DNA of 64,000 bases from Paenibacillus silagei (GTDB lineage Bacteria > Bacillota > Bacilli > Paenibacillales > Paenibacillaceae): positions 434,001-498,000 of the forward strand of contig NZ_JAGGLV010000001.1 of NCBI RefSeq assembly GCF_017874735.1. Reading direction: 5' to 3'. Made by a program: the position numbers and the translations under genes. Of the stretch, positions 24,025-32,223 are shown in pieces (the stretch's first letter is position 1; each line of letters opens with the position of its first letter). The notes beneath the pieces were generated by a model, which was given only the letters and a program-made list of their open reading frames with translations, ran no database searches and was not told the DNA's origin.

Positions 24025-24570
24025 TTACCGGTGCCTGCCTGCTCTTCTGGCCCGGAGGAACGCAAGCTGCTTCAGTCTGTCCTGATCGTATAAGCTGCCC
24101 GCGATTTCCGGTTGCCCGGTATGTAGATGGGTAATCTCCTGTACGGCTGCTGGTCTGGGGGCGGCAGGAAGAAGGGAGGAGGTTCCGTCCCTGTGAACGA
24201 TCAGACTATGGCCGGGTGAGGAGTGCGGCTCGCGCACATACTCGTCAAGATAGCCATACACCTTACGCTGCATCACAGGATCTTTGCTCATCTGCTGCAG
24301 AATATTCGGAGCGATTATAAGCTCCCGCTGATCACTCCGGTCTCCTGCGCCGGTCTTCTCCCCCTTGCTGCCGTCTTTGGCTACCGCCATAATGCGGACG
24401 GACAGACTGTACCTTGCCTTGATTCTGCGTGCCTGTTCCTCAATTGCCGCTCCCACAGCTGCCATCATCTCCGGGAAGCTGAGCGAAGATGAACCGGCAG
24501 AAGTATGGTCCGCCTGTTGCGGTGAGCGGGTCAGCGAAGCGGCGTTGATTCGTGATATGGGAATATACAT
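24025..24570 (-). CDS. Hypothetical protein, DUF6033-like
   Basis: 181 residues. The middle reads ELIIAPNILQQMSKDPVMQRKVYGYLDEYV and later SLIVHRDGTSSLL, the pattern I associate with DUF6033 proteins of Firmicutes, function unknown. The N-terminus MYIPISRINAASLTRSP is Ser/Ala-rich without a signal peptide; the C-terminus is very basic (FLRARRAGRHR). I use the ATG at 24570, which has AGAGGAG 7 nt upstream, rather than one 51 bp earlier. A stand-alone unit with its own terminator. Confidence 0.6.
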   Translation of the reverse strand: MYIPISRINAASLTRSPQQADHTSAGSSSLSFPEMMAAVGAAIEEQARRIKARYSLSVRIMAVAKDGSKGEKTGAGDRSDQRELIIAPNILQQMSKDPVMQRKVYGYLDEYVREPHSSPGHSLIVHRDGTSSLLPAAPRPAAVQEITHLHTGQPEIAGSLYDQDRLKQLAFLRARRAGRHR

Positions 24571-24647
24571 CGGACGCTCCTCTTTTCGCACGTAAAGTTC
24601 AGGACAACTCTTTATCGGCAAAAAGAGGAAAATTACTTATAAAGAAG

Positions 24648-26639
24648 CTATTCCTTAGCCAATGCGCCCGCTGCCGCATCCTCGCCGCCAAGCCGCCCGG
24701 AGGTGAAGGAGTAGCCCAGTCCAACGCCGTTGCCTACATAGGTATCATTGAAAAGCACCCCTTCGGACTCCACGCCCACGGCGTACAGCCCTTTGACCGG
24801 CAGACGCTTATCATTCAGCACCTGGAACTTGGTATTGACCAGCAGACCGCCTACTGAACAGAGGTTGTTGATCTCGGCAATAACGGCGTAATACGGCCCG
24901 CTGCTGCCCATAGGAACCAGATATTCCTTCGCCTTGCCGAACTCCGTATCGGTGCCCGTCTTCGCTGCTTCCTCATAGAGCTTGAACTCAGCGGTAAATA
25001 CTTCAGGGTCCATCCCTGCATTCTTCGCCAGCTCCTCAAGTGTATTGCCCTTGAAGCCGTCGCCGTTCGCTACCATGGATTCGAAGACTTTATCGGCATC
25101 CTTCCATGGCTGCTCCAGCGTGAACTTGTCTGTATAGGAGGCATAGAATTCCGGCGGCATGCCCGGAAGCTTAGGTGCCTGAACCCCCTTCATCCCCTTG
25201 GCCTTAAGGGCATCCAGCTGCGCCTGCGAGACAATCACCAGATGATATGCTCCGTTAAAAGCACTGGTATTCGCTGCCGCAACCGCTGTAAGCGTCGCCG
25301 CTTCATCTCTGAATCTCGCGCCCGAAGGGCCGACATTCATCAGGGTTGGCAGGTAAGACAGCATCATCGGATAGCTGGCTTCAAACGGCTCATACTGCGT
25401 CTTCAGCTTGTCTGTAGCTCTGGCCAGCGTCTGGTGCAGCATCTGCCCGCCGAAGTTATCCGGCACCTTCGCGCCGATCTCCCAGGACATTTTCAGCCCT
25501 TCGCCGATGTTCTGCCCAAGCCCGCCATTGACGCCTTCGAAGCCGAAGGCTTCCTTAACCATCTCTTTATTCCCGGCATACCCGCCGGTAGCCATTACAA
25601 CGCTTGCCCCTGCAATCTCCAGCGTTGTTCCGTCAGACTTCTTGGCCACGACTCCGGTCACCTCTCCATTAGCGCCAGTCATCAGCTTCTGCGCGGTGGC
25701 CTCCGTGATCACCTGTCCGCCGCCCTTCTCTACGGATGCTGCAAGCATCTTGCGCAGCAGCTCCTGGCGGGTCTCATAAGGAGGCAGCATATGGAGCTGT
25801 TCCCCGGCGAAGTTCAGGAAGGTGGTGGTGTAGCCCTTGCCGGTCAGCCAGTCATAGGTCTCGCCCGACTTCGTAACGTATTGGCGGATCGCCGCCGCAT
25901 CCACACGCCAGTGATTGTTCACGATCCAGTCGGCAATCTCCTTCTCGACTTCTACTTTCAGCCCGCTGCTTAGCGCGGCCGAGGAGTTGTAGAATTTGCC
26001 CGCCCAGGACAGGTTGCTCGCGCCGCCGATCGTCGCTGTTTTCTCGATCAGGATCACCTTCGCGCCCTTATCCGCTGCCGATACCGCTGCCGACACACCG
26101 GACGCACCTGCACCAACCACGACCACATCTGCGGACAGCTGCTCGGTCTTGCCTTCTCCCGATTTCACTACAGCCTTTGTTTTAAAAGCCTCCACATTGC
26201 CGCCCGCCTGCTTAAGCGCATCCTCCACAGCGGTCAGAATCGCCTTGCTGGACTCGGACGCACCGCTGACGGCATCAATATTCAGGGTCTGGCCGGATAG
26301 AATCTCCTCCTTGACCTTGTTGATCGCCTCTACCCCAATTCCGGCGGTTTCGTTCTGGCTGACCACATTGATTCCGGTAATGACCGAATGATCGTCAAGA
26401 GTCACCTCAACCTGAATCTTGCCATCCTTGCCTTCAGCCTCTGCTTTATAGGTTCCCGCTTTGAAGTCTGCCGGTACAGCACTTGTATCCGCTGGCTGTG
26501 ACGCCTGCGGCGAAGCGGACGGCTGCTCTGAAGCTGCCGGTGCGGCGGAATTGTTACCGCTGCAGCCGCTTAGTAGCGACAGGACCAATACCAGACATAC
26601 GGTGATTAGGAACACTCGTTTTGTTGCTTGCTTACGCAT
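24648..26639 (-). CDS. Lipoprotein FMN-binding / FAD-dependent reductase (fumarate/urocanate reductase-like)
   Basis: 663 residues. A lipoprotein signal with lipobox LLSGC is followed by a Ser/Pro/Ala-rich tether (about 28-58). Next is an FMN_bind domain (about 60-140) with the flavinylation motif SGASESS, where FMN-phosphate is joined to the last Ser/Thr by an ApbE-type enzyme. Then an FAD_binding_2 flavoprotein domain starts ADVVVVGAGASGVSAAVSAA, with GGASNLSWAGKFY, ATGGYAG and C-terminal GLYAVGVESEGVL and GNGVGLGYSFTSGR. This is the layout of extracellular fumarate, urocanate or related enoate reductases that use the double bond as an electron acceptor outside the membrane. I take the ATG at 26639 (GGGGGAG upstream). 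Expression should be controlled by the MerR regulator at 26779 through the unusual promoter at 26708-26738. Confidence 0.93.
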   Translation of the reverse strand: MRKQATKRVFLITVCLVLVLSLLSGCSGNNSAAPAASEQPSASPQASQPADTSAVPADFKAGTYKAEAEGKDGKIQVEVTLDDHSVITGINVVSQNETAGIGVEAINKVKEEILSGQTLNIDAVSGASESSKAILTAVEDALKQAGGNVEAFKTKAVVKSGEGKTEQLSADVVVVGAGASGVSAAVSAADKGAKVILIEKTATIGGASNLSWAGKFYNSSAALSSGLKVEVEKEIADWIVNNHWRVDAAAIRQYVTKSGETYDWLTGKGYTTTFLNFAGEQLHMLPPYETRQELLRKMLAASVEKGGGQVITEATAQKLMTGANGEVTGVVAKKSDGTTLEIAGASVVMATGGYAGNKEMVKEAFGFEGVNGGLGQNIGEGLKMSWEIGAKVPDNFGGQMLHQTLARATDKLKTQYEPFEASYPMMLSYLPTLMNVGPSGARFRDEAATLTAVAAANTSAFNGAYHLVIVSQAQLDALKAKGMKGVQAPKLPGMPPEFYASYTDKFTLEQPWKDADKVFESMVANGDGFKGNTLEELAKNAGMDPEVFTAEFKLYEEAAKTGTDTEFGKAKEYLVPMGSSGPYYAVIAEINNLCSVGGLLVNTKFQVLNDKRLPVKGLYAVGVESEGVLFNDTYVGNGVGLGYSFTSGRLGGEDAAAGALAKE

Positions 26640-26707
26640 CAATTTCTCCCCCTGTGTGGTTAATGCAGCCCCGTTTCTCTCTAATGGGACTGTTGACTAC
26701 CGCACAA

Positions 26708-26738
26708 AGTGTAAACCTTGGTACTGTACCAAGGTCAA
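26708..26738 (-). promoter_or_regulatory. MerR-type promoter and operator of the flavinylated reductase
   Basis: Read on the minus strand: -35 TTGACC (26733-26738), a 19-bp spacer, -10 TACACT (26708-26713). The spacer carries a perfect palindrome with arms ACCTTGGTAC and GTACCAAGGT around one base (26715-26735). Overlong 19-bp spacers with a centred palindrome are the hallmark of MerR-activated promoters, and a merR gene lies directly upstream. Confidence 0.9.
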
Positions 26739-26778
26739 TGAACAATATGTGAAACTTTTCTCAAAGTAAGATGAACGC

Positions 26779-27600
26779 TTACTCCGCTTCAACCGGAATA
26801 TTAATCTCCAGATACGTTTTGCTACCGTTACCCGTGCGCTCGGTGAACAGGATTTTACCGCTGATATCTCCGCTAATCTTATAATTCCTTGCCTGCACAT
26901 ACTCTAGCATGAACCCGAAGGCCCCCCGCTCCAGGTAATCCTCATGGCCGCTGACAATGACGGCAGAGATGCAGGTAGCCGGCTCCAGAACCTCCACACT
27001 GTCATTCAGGCAGACCCCGAGCTTCATCTGATCCTCCGCAAGCAGGCCAAGTCCCCAGCTATACTCCAGCTCCCCTAGTCCACAGACGCATTCGCCTGCC
27101 TTATTCTCCACCCGGAAGGAATAAAAGGTGAACGGCAGCAGCTCCATCCATGCCTGGACCGTGTCTTTGAGATCCTCCTTTTGCAGCAAATGATTCTTGT
27201 TCGTCTGCTGAATCCGGTACATGCCCGGCACCTGCTTCATCTTGCACGTATATAGAGATGCGCTGACCTGCGCCAGCTCCGCCTGAATCTCCTGAATCTT
27301 GCCGAGCAGCAGCCTGCTGCGCCGGATCTCCTCCTCCAGCTGCATACCCGCGGCAGCAATCGACTCCATCACTTGCTCACACGGCGCGTCCTTAATCAAT
27401 CCGGCTACATCTTGAAGCGGAATCTGCATGCTCCGGTACCATCTGCTCGTCAATAGATTCCGCGCATCCAAATCATTGAAATACCTGTAGTTATTATGAT
27501 GATCCTTCATCGGCCGGACAATATCATGTTTCTCATATAAGCGCAGTGTATCTGCCGTCACTCCAAGAATGGATGCAAATTCACCGATCGAATACTTCAT
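26779..27600 (-). CDS. MerR-family transcriptional activator
   Basis: 273 residues. N-terminal MerR helix-turn-helix and wing: YSIGEFASILGVTADTLRLYEKHDIVRPMKDHHNNYRYF. A coiled coil follows (about 80-120), then a 150-residue C-terminal domain that looks like a GyrI/SOUL-type ligand-binding fold (GLGLLAEDQMKLGVCLNDSVE, ending KTYLEINIPVE). It is therefore a small-molecule sensor and not a short metal-sensing MerR. The flavinylated reductase downstream has a MerR-type promoter and is the clear target. The gene starts at the ATG at 27600 and is divergent from the UvrC-like gene. Confidence 0.9.
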   Translation of the reverse strand: MKYSIGEFASILGVTADTLRLYEKHDIVRPMKDHHNNYRYFNDLDARNLLTSRWYRSMQIPLQDVAGLIKDAPCEQVMESIAAAGMQLEEEIRRSRLLLGKIQEIQAELAQVSASLYTCKMKQVPGMYRIQQTNKNHLLQKEDLKDTVQAWMELLPFTFYSFRVENKAGECVCGLGELEYSWGLGLLAEDQMKLGVCLNDSVEVLEPATCISAVIVSGHEDYLERGAFGFMLEYVQARNYKISGDISGKILFTERTGNGSKTYLEINIPVEAE

Positions 27601-27805
27601 CAGCAGCCCCCCAGCTTACTTGATCGCATACGCTCATGCCTGTCGTTCATGTCATTAATGATAGAGGGTTTGACCAGGAGACATTGTGGGTTATGTCACA
27701 CCGATTCTGTCTGAGCACTGAGCGGAGCTTTTCCTGTCGCAGGTGGCGGTGGCATGGTCTATACTTGAAGGATACGGAAAAATTTGACGAACGGAGGCGG
27801 CTGCC

Positions 27806-28909
27806 ATGCCCGCACAGCTAATAGACAAGGTCGCCAGCCTGCCCTTGACGCCTGGCGTATACCTGATGAAGGACGGCCTGGGCCATGTGATTTATGTCGG
27901 CAAGGCGAAGCAGCTGAGGAAGCGGGTCCAATCTTATTTTTATAATAATAAGGGACATTCTCCCAAGGTGAAGCAGCTGGTTAAGCATATCCGTGATCTG
28001 GACTACCGGCTGACCGACACGGAGCTGGAGGCCTTCATGCTGGAATGCCAGCTGATCAAAGAGATCAAGCCGATGTATAACCGCAAAATGAAAAATCCAC
28101 TCGCCTACAGCTACATTTCCATCGTGGACAAAGCACCTTACCGGCAGATTGAGATCGGCTACGAGCCAAGTACAGAGGCGGGCGGCCTTGTCTATGGCCC
28201 TTATACCAGCCGGAGTACGGTCGAGAGAGCGGTGCTGGGCATCAAAGAATCACAGCTCATTCTGTGCAGCAGCCCCCATTCCCGCAACTCACGGTGCCTG
28301 AACCACTCGCTGGGCTTATGCATCGGCATGTGCGGAGGCGGGGAGGCAGCTGTAGCACAGTATGAAGCAGTCATAGACGAGATCATCTGCCTGCTGGAAG
28401 GCAGGGACAGCCGGATTGTAGCCGGACTGGAAGCCCGCATGGAGGAAGCTGCGCTGCGGTTCGACTTCGAGACCGCCGCCAAATTCCGCGATTATCTGGG
28501 GGCGGTTCACTCGCTGCTGCAGAAGGAGCAAGTGATCGAATTCACCGGAGCCAACAAGAATATTATCGTGCTGGAGCCAGTAGACGAGCACTCCCATAAG
28601 CTGATCCTAATCAAGGGCAGCGTCATCCTCTTCCGCACCCTGCTGGCAACGAAAGCCCTGAATGAAGGGCAGCTCACCGGGATGATCGCTGCATCCGCCC
28701 GGGAGGTCTTCCACAGCAGCAGCCAGACCGCCGCTACGGAAGAGATGAGCCGCCACAAGATCGACGAGGCACAGATCATCTACAGCTACCTGAAGAGCAG
28801 CTCCAGCCATTATCTGCTCGTCCCGCCAGAGTGGCTGGAGGATGAGGGTGTGACGGGGTTAGAGGAAGGGATAGCGGAACTCGTTCAGTCTTCTGTCTTG
28901 GATATGTAG
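27806..28909 (+). CDS. Short UvrC-like protein (GIY-YIG plus UVR motif, no RNase-H endonuclease half)
   Basis: 367 residues, against about 600 for UvrC. The N-terminal GIY-YIG nuclease domain is intact: PGVYLMKDGLGHVIYVGKAKQLRKRVQSYF, with Tyr, Arg and the later Glu in TDTELEAFMLE. A UvrC-type middle region includes YGPYTSRSTVERAV and a group of Cys (CSSPHSRNSRCLNHSLGLCIGMC). A UVR (UvrB-binding) motif lies near 205-240 (ARMEEAALRFDFETAAKFRDYL). The C-terminal endonuclease V-like half and HhH motif are absent and the frame ends cleanly, so this is a natural short form, as in Cho or Bacillus YurQ relatives. GGAGG precedes the ATG. Role: probably 3'-incision in repair, or a paralogue with its own target. 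Confidence 0.87.
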   Translation: MPAQLIDKVASLPLTPGVYLMKDGLGHVIYVGKAKQLRKRVQSYFYNNKGHSPKVKQLVKHIRDLDYRLTDTELEAFMLECQLIKEIKPMYNRKMKNPLAYSYISIVDKAPYRQIEIGYEPSTEAGGLVYGPYTSRSTVERAVLGIKESQLILCSSPHSRNSRCLNHSLGLCIGMCGGGEAAVAQYEAVIDEIICLLEGRDSRIVAGLEARMEEAALRFDFETAAKFRDYLGAVHSLLQKEQVIEFTGANKNIIVLEPVDEHSHKLILIKGSVILFRTLLATKALNEGQLTGMIAASAREVFHSSSQTAATEEMSRHKIDEAQIIYSYLKSSSSHYLLVPPEWLEDEGVTGLEEGIAELVQSSVLDM

Positions 28910-28929
28910 CAATTGATTCTGCATCCCCT

Positions 28930-30165
28930 TTAATACACCGCCTGCGGTGCAAACTGGCCGATGCCTTTTAACGTATAGTCATAGAACTCAAGAATCAGCT
29001 TATTCATCGTCTCAATACAGTAATACTTATCGATATCCGCCTGCCCGCGCTGCAGCATATTCGCAAGGATCGGGGAGAACAGCGGCAGATCGGTCAGGCT
29101 TAAGTGCTTGGCTCCCACAAAATGAACGGTATACGCATCCTTGAAGTTCGGATTGCCAGTGTTATTCGCTGCGTAAGCCGAGTTCTTCCCGAGCTGTCTC
29201 CACACATCGTCCGTGTATATGTTCAGCAGCGGTACACGGTAAGGCTCATCTTTGGCTGCCAGATCATTGATCTTCCTGTCATATACCAGTTCTGTGAAGA
29301 ACGGGGCATCCAGATTCACAACAGCATCCACATCGCTGCGCTCCCGGCCAAGCGCGACGCTTGCCGCACCACCCATGGAGTGGCCGATTACGCCAATATG
29401 CTCCGTATCAATCAGTTGGTACACGGGGTCCTCGCTACTGGCGGCTTTCTCCAGGATATGATCGATTACCAGATTCATGTCTCCGGTCCGCAGCTTCATC
29501 CATTTTTGCGTAAGGCCGTACAGCTCCTCCATGGTGTAAATCCCGTCTTTGTTGGAATCGTTAACTTCCCGCATATAATCAGCATTAATCATAGTGACCT
29601 TCCCGTCCACGCTCTGTGTATAAAAGGAATGGTAAGGATGATCGACGGATGCCACAACATAGCCGTGACTGGCCAGCTCCGTGAAGGTTGAAGCGTTGCT
29701 CTCTCTAACCCCATAAGCACCATGAGAAAAGACTATCAGCGGATACTTCCCCTCAGCATGGACCGGATACCAGAATTTCACATTCACTCTCCGGCGCTCC
29801 CCCGTATCTGTGAACTCCTCCACTCGGTTAGGGTCCGTATAGGTGTACACAGCCGTTCTGACCTCATATTCCCCGGTCACTTCAGGTGCACGGTACTGCG
29901 GGAATAGAATAGGCGGGATAAGTGAGATTAGCAGCGCCACAGCGGTTAGCAGCCTTTTCCACACCCGGGTTGAACGTCTGGACGGTCTCACGCCTGTCTT
30001 CTTGCGGAGCAGATCAACCGAGCCTTTCAGCGCAAAAATAAACAGCAATGCCGCCAGCAATCCCCAACTAAAACCCCACTCGATCACAGGGGACAATGTC
30101 AGAATAACGAATACGATAAACAGGGTAATTCTAATCCAGCTTAAGAGCTTGATGCGGCTGTACAT
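28930..30165 (-). CDS. Membrane-anchored alpha/beta-hydrolase (PAF-acetylhydrolase/dienelactone-like)
   Basis: 411 residues. Three hydrophobic helices (about 10-30, 35-50, 75-90) precede a soluble hydrolase. The hydrolase has the oxyanion region YPLIVFSHGAYGVRES, the nucleophile elbow GHSMGGAASVA, VNLDAPFF with a likely acid, and a candidate catalytic His in FVGAKHLSLTDLP. The layout resembles the platelet-activating-factor acetylhydrolase branch. Substrate unknown. I use the ATG at 30165 because AAGGAGAA precedes it; an earlier in-frame ATG 42 bp upstream lacks one. The neighbour on the 5' side is the LytTR/DUF3021 pair, also on the minus strand. Confidence 0.85.
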   Translation of the reverse strand: MYSRIKLLSWIRITLFIVFVILTLSPVIEWGFSWGLLAALLFIFALKGSVDLLRKKTGVRPSRRSTRVWKRLLTAVALLISLIPPILFPQYRAPEVTGEYEVRTAVYTYTDPNRVEEFTDTGERRRVNVKFWYPVHAEGKYPLIVFSHGAYGVRESNASTFTELASHGYVVASVDHPYHSFYTQSVDGKVTMINADYMREVNDSNKDGIYTMEELYGLTQKWMKLRTGDMNLVIDHILEKAASSEDPVYQLIDTEHIGVIGHSMGGAASVALGRERSDVDAVVNLDAPFFTELVYDRKINDLAAKDEPYRVPLLNIYTDDVWRQLGKNSAYAANNTGNPNFKDAYTVHFVGAKHLSLTDLPLFSPILANMLQRGQADIDKYYCIETMNKLILEFYDYTLKGIGQFAPQAVY

Positions 30166-30297
30166 AGGGATAATTCTCCTTTTCGCGTGAGGTGATGAAT
30201 TCATCATAAAAAACTGCGAAAAGGGTGTATACCCATTTACGGTAAGCTGTAGCTACAGGGCAATAAGATGCATAAAAGCGCGGCATTACCTACGGAA

Positions 30298-30732
30298 TCA
30301 CCCGCGAATGTCCTGCTTCACAGCCTTCAGTCTCTCATTAATCTGCTCCGCTTCCTTCTTATCCTTCTCATAGGACAGCAGACGGACAATGGCATAGACT
30401 ACAGCGATTTGCAGGGCAAACAGAAGTGCAGCGGACACACTGGCTATAACTCCGATCAGGCTGGCAAGGGCAATCAACAGAATCTCCAGCAGGAGAAAAT
30501 GAATCACAATTCTAACACGCATCGCCTGCTCGCTTACCTCGTTAGGAGCGTACAACATCATGCCTGTCAAGGCTCCAAGCAGGGAGAATCCCATAATTGT
30601 ATAGATGGATATCAGATCAAAGGCGAGTTCCGGCATAAAAATCTGCCGCAGCACCGTAATGATAATGATGATGGATGCGAAGATAACCAGAAAATCGCGG
30701 ATGATATCTTTAACAACCTCAGAACGCTTCAT
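30298..30732 (-). CDS. DUF3021 membrane protein
   Basis: 144 residues with four hydrophobic segments (about 15-33, 45-63, 75-95, 100-120), matching DUF3021. Such proteins are nearly always encoded beside a stand-alone LytTR DNA-binding protein, as here, and are thought to modulate it at the membrane. The ATG at 30732 is preceded by AGGGGGG; an upstream in-frame start inside the LytTR gene is less likely. It overlaps nothing and lies 16 bp after the LytTR stop, so the two are one operon. Confidence 0.85.
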   Translation of the reverse strand: MKRSEVVKDIIRDFLVIFASIIIIITVLRQIFMPELAFDLISIYTIMGFSLLGALTGMMLYAPNEVSEQAMRVRIVIHFLLLEILLIALASLIGVIASVSAALLFALQIAVVYAIVRLLSYEKDKKEAEQINERLKAVKQDIRG

Positions 30733-30748
30733 GCTGTGATCCCCCCCT

Positions 30749-31186
30749 TTATAATCCAAGTCTTTGTTTCAGTACGGGCACATACTGTCTTGAAATGACT
30801 ACACGTTCCCCATTATCAAGCAGTGCTGTGAACCTGCCGCTGAGGGACGGACGCACACTTTCGATCTTGGAGATATTCAGAATCGTGGATTTGGAGGCGC
30901 GAAAACAGTTCTTGTCCCGGCACAGCTCCTCCAGCTCATACAGCTTCTGCTTCACTTCATGCACCTGATTCTCGCTGTAGACAAACACTTTGCCGTCCAC
31001 GGCTTCGAAATAATAGACGTCACTGAGCTTGATGCGGCTGACCCGCTCTTCCTGGACTCCCAGGAGCACAAGGGTCTCTGCCTTAAGCTTATGTACAATC
31101 TCACTGATCTCTTCGTTTGCTTCATAGCATCTGATGATGATTTCCTCTTGCTGCTCCCTGCTGATATGCTCGATGGAAATTTTGAT
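30749..31186 (-). CDS. Stand-alone LytTR-domain transcription regulator with apparent ATC start
   Basis: 145 residues if begun at the ATC at 31186, which has AGGTGA 4 nt upstream and gives the N-terminus KISIEHISREQQEEIIIRCYE that this family normally shows after its Met. The LytTR DNA-binding domain follows: IKLSDVYYFEAVDGKVFVYS, CFRASKSTILNISKIESVRP, and RFTALLDNGERVVISRQYVP. No ATG, GTG or TTG occurs in frame before a GTG at 31069; starting there would leave only the 106-residue DNA-binding part. Either a rare isoleucine start codon is used or an ATG has mutated and the protein is cut short. It is the first gene of a pair with DUF3021. LytTR/DUF3021 pairs commonly auto-regulate. Confidence 0.8.
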   Translation of the reverse strand: MKISIEHISREQQEEIIIRCYEANEEISEIVHKLKAETLVLLGVQEERVSRIKLSDVYYFEAVDGKVFVYSENQVHEVKQKLYELEELCRDKNCFRASKSTILNISKIESVRPSLSGRFTALLDNGERVVISRQYVPVLKQRLGL

Positions 31187-31364
31187 AGGATCACCTGCGT
31201 TAATTCAGATTTTAATGTACATGATACGGGAACCGCCACCAAGCAAGGACTGGAAATTCGGGTATTTTTGCATGGTACTAAAGTAACACATTATATAAAT
31301 TAATGGAGTACAATCTTTAACTTTGATAAATTTGGGCCCTTATCAATATATATACAAACGAAAA

Positions 31365-31904
31365 TAAAGCCTCCCCAAAAGACATGCTGCTTTATATGAC
31401 TTTATTTGTAGTATAAAGTCGAATAGTGTAATAAATACAGAAGCGGACTATTCTGCCGCAGATCAAGTAATTATGCCAATGAATGATACGGGCGGTTTAC
31501 CCTGGCTTTGTCATTATTACAGCACTAATAATCTTCAAAGTTATGCAATAGCAAGTTATGAGTCTATGAACTATAATTGGATTGGAGACAATAACTCACA
31601 CGGCGAACCGCAAGGAGCTCATGTTTTTAAGAGCGGAATCTCACGGACCCAGCCTGGGTTTGTGATGGCAAAAAATGCCGTAGATCTGTTCGATCATTCT
31701 TACGCGAGTTTTAGACAGGCGCAATACTTAATGTTGGCTGAAGCTGGTTCATCAGGTTTTGCAGGAGCTATATTTCTTTGGAGTCCTGCAGGATGGATTC
31801 TTGCGGGAGGAGGAATGGCAGTTCTTGCAGGTGTAACTATTAATAATTTCAATACTGCAAAAAAAGATATGCAGAAGGCGTACACTTATATCACCCAAAT
31901 TTAA
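31365..31904 (+). CDS. Unknown protein of an AT-rich islet, possibly 5'-truncated
   Basis: From the ATG at 31473 it encodes 143 residues, but no ribosome-binding site precedes that ATG and the frame stays open for 35 more codons upstream (from 31368) without ATG, GTG or TTG. The upstream part (SNSVINTEADYSAADQVI) reads like continuing protein. Visible features: an N-terminal polar region rich in Tyr, Asn and Ser (CHYYSTNNLQSYAIASYESM), and a C-terminal glycine-rich hydrophobic stretch GFAGAIFLWSPAGWILAGGG with GxxxG-like spacing, then a polar tail. I know no family. The hydrophobic Gly-rich end next to a small three-helix membrane protein is reminiscent of bacteriocin or effector with immunity protein, but nothing proves this. 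Composition is clearly AT-richer than flanking genes. Confidence 0.5.
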
Positions 31905-31930
31905 AATTCACGAGTAAGGTTTGATCACCT

Positions 31931-32176
31931 ATGTTTTTAAAGATATTTATAGTAATTGGTATTGCCTGGCTTATGTTTTATAGTGTATACTCGGCCTACA
32001 AAAAAGACCGTAGTCCTAAAAACACATCTTTGAGCTTTGTCATTACTTTTACCTTGTTCGGTGTTTCGCTTCTGTTGGCAGATAAGACTGATTATTCATA
32101 TATACTGGTGTTAATCAGCATAGCTATTCTTATTCATAATATCAGTATCTTCTTCGGTAAACGGAGAAAGAAATAA
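31931..32176 (+). CDS. Small three-helix membrane protein
   Basis: 81 residues with three hydrophobic segments (about 2-20, 33-49, 55-72) and a basic tail (FFGKRRKK). AAGG lies 12 nt before the ATG and a strong terminator follows directly after the stop. It starts 27 bp after the preceding unknown gene, in the same direction. Small basic-tailed membrane proteins beside secreted or hydrophobic peptides are often immunity proteins; this is only a suggestion. AT-rich like its neighbour. Confidence 0.6.
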   Translation: MFLKIFIVIGIAWLMFYSVYSAYKKDRSPKNTSLSFVITFTLFGVSLLLADKTDYSYILVLISIAILIHNISIFFGKRRKK

Positions 32177-32223
32177 AGCATACAAAAACCGTTCCATTAG
32201 GAGCGGTTTTTTGTATGCTTTAT
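32171..32223. terminator. Strong bidirectional terminator after the AT-rich genes
   Basis: Long stem: AAAGCATACAAAAAACCG-type arms from 32175 pair with CGGTTTTTTGTATGCTTT ending at 32220, around TTCCATTAGGAG. T-runs within and after the stem let it act on the plus strand. Confidence 0.8.
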
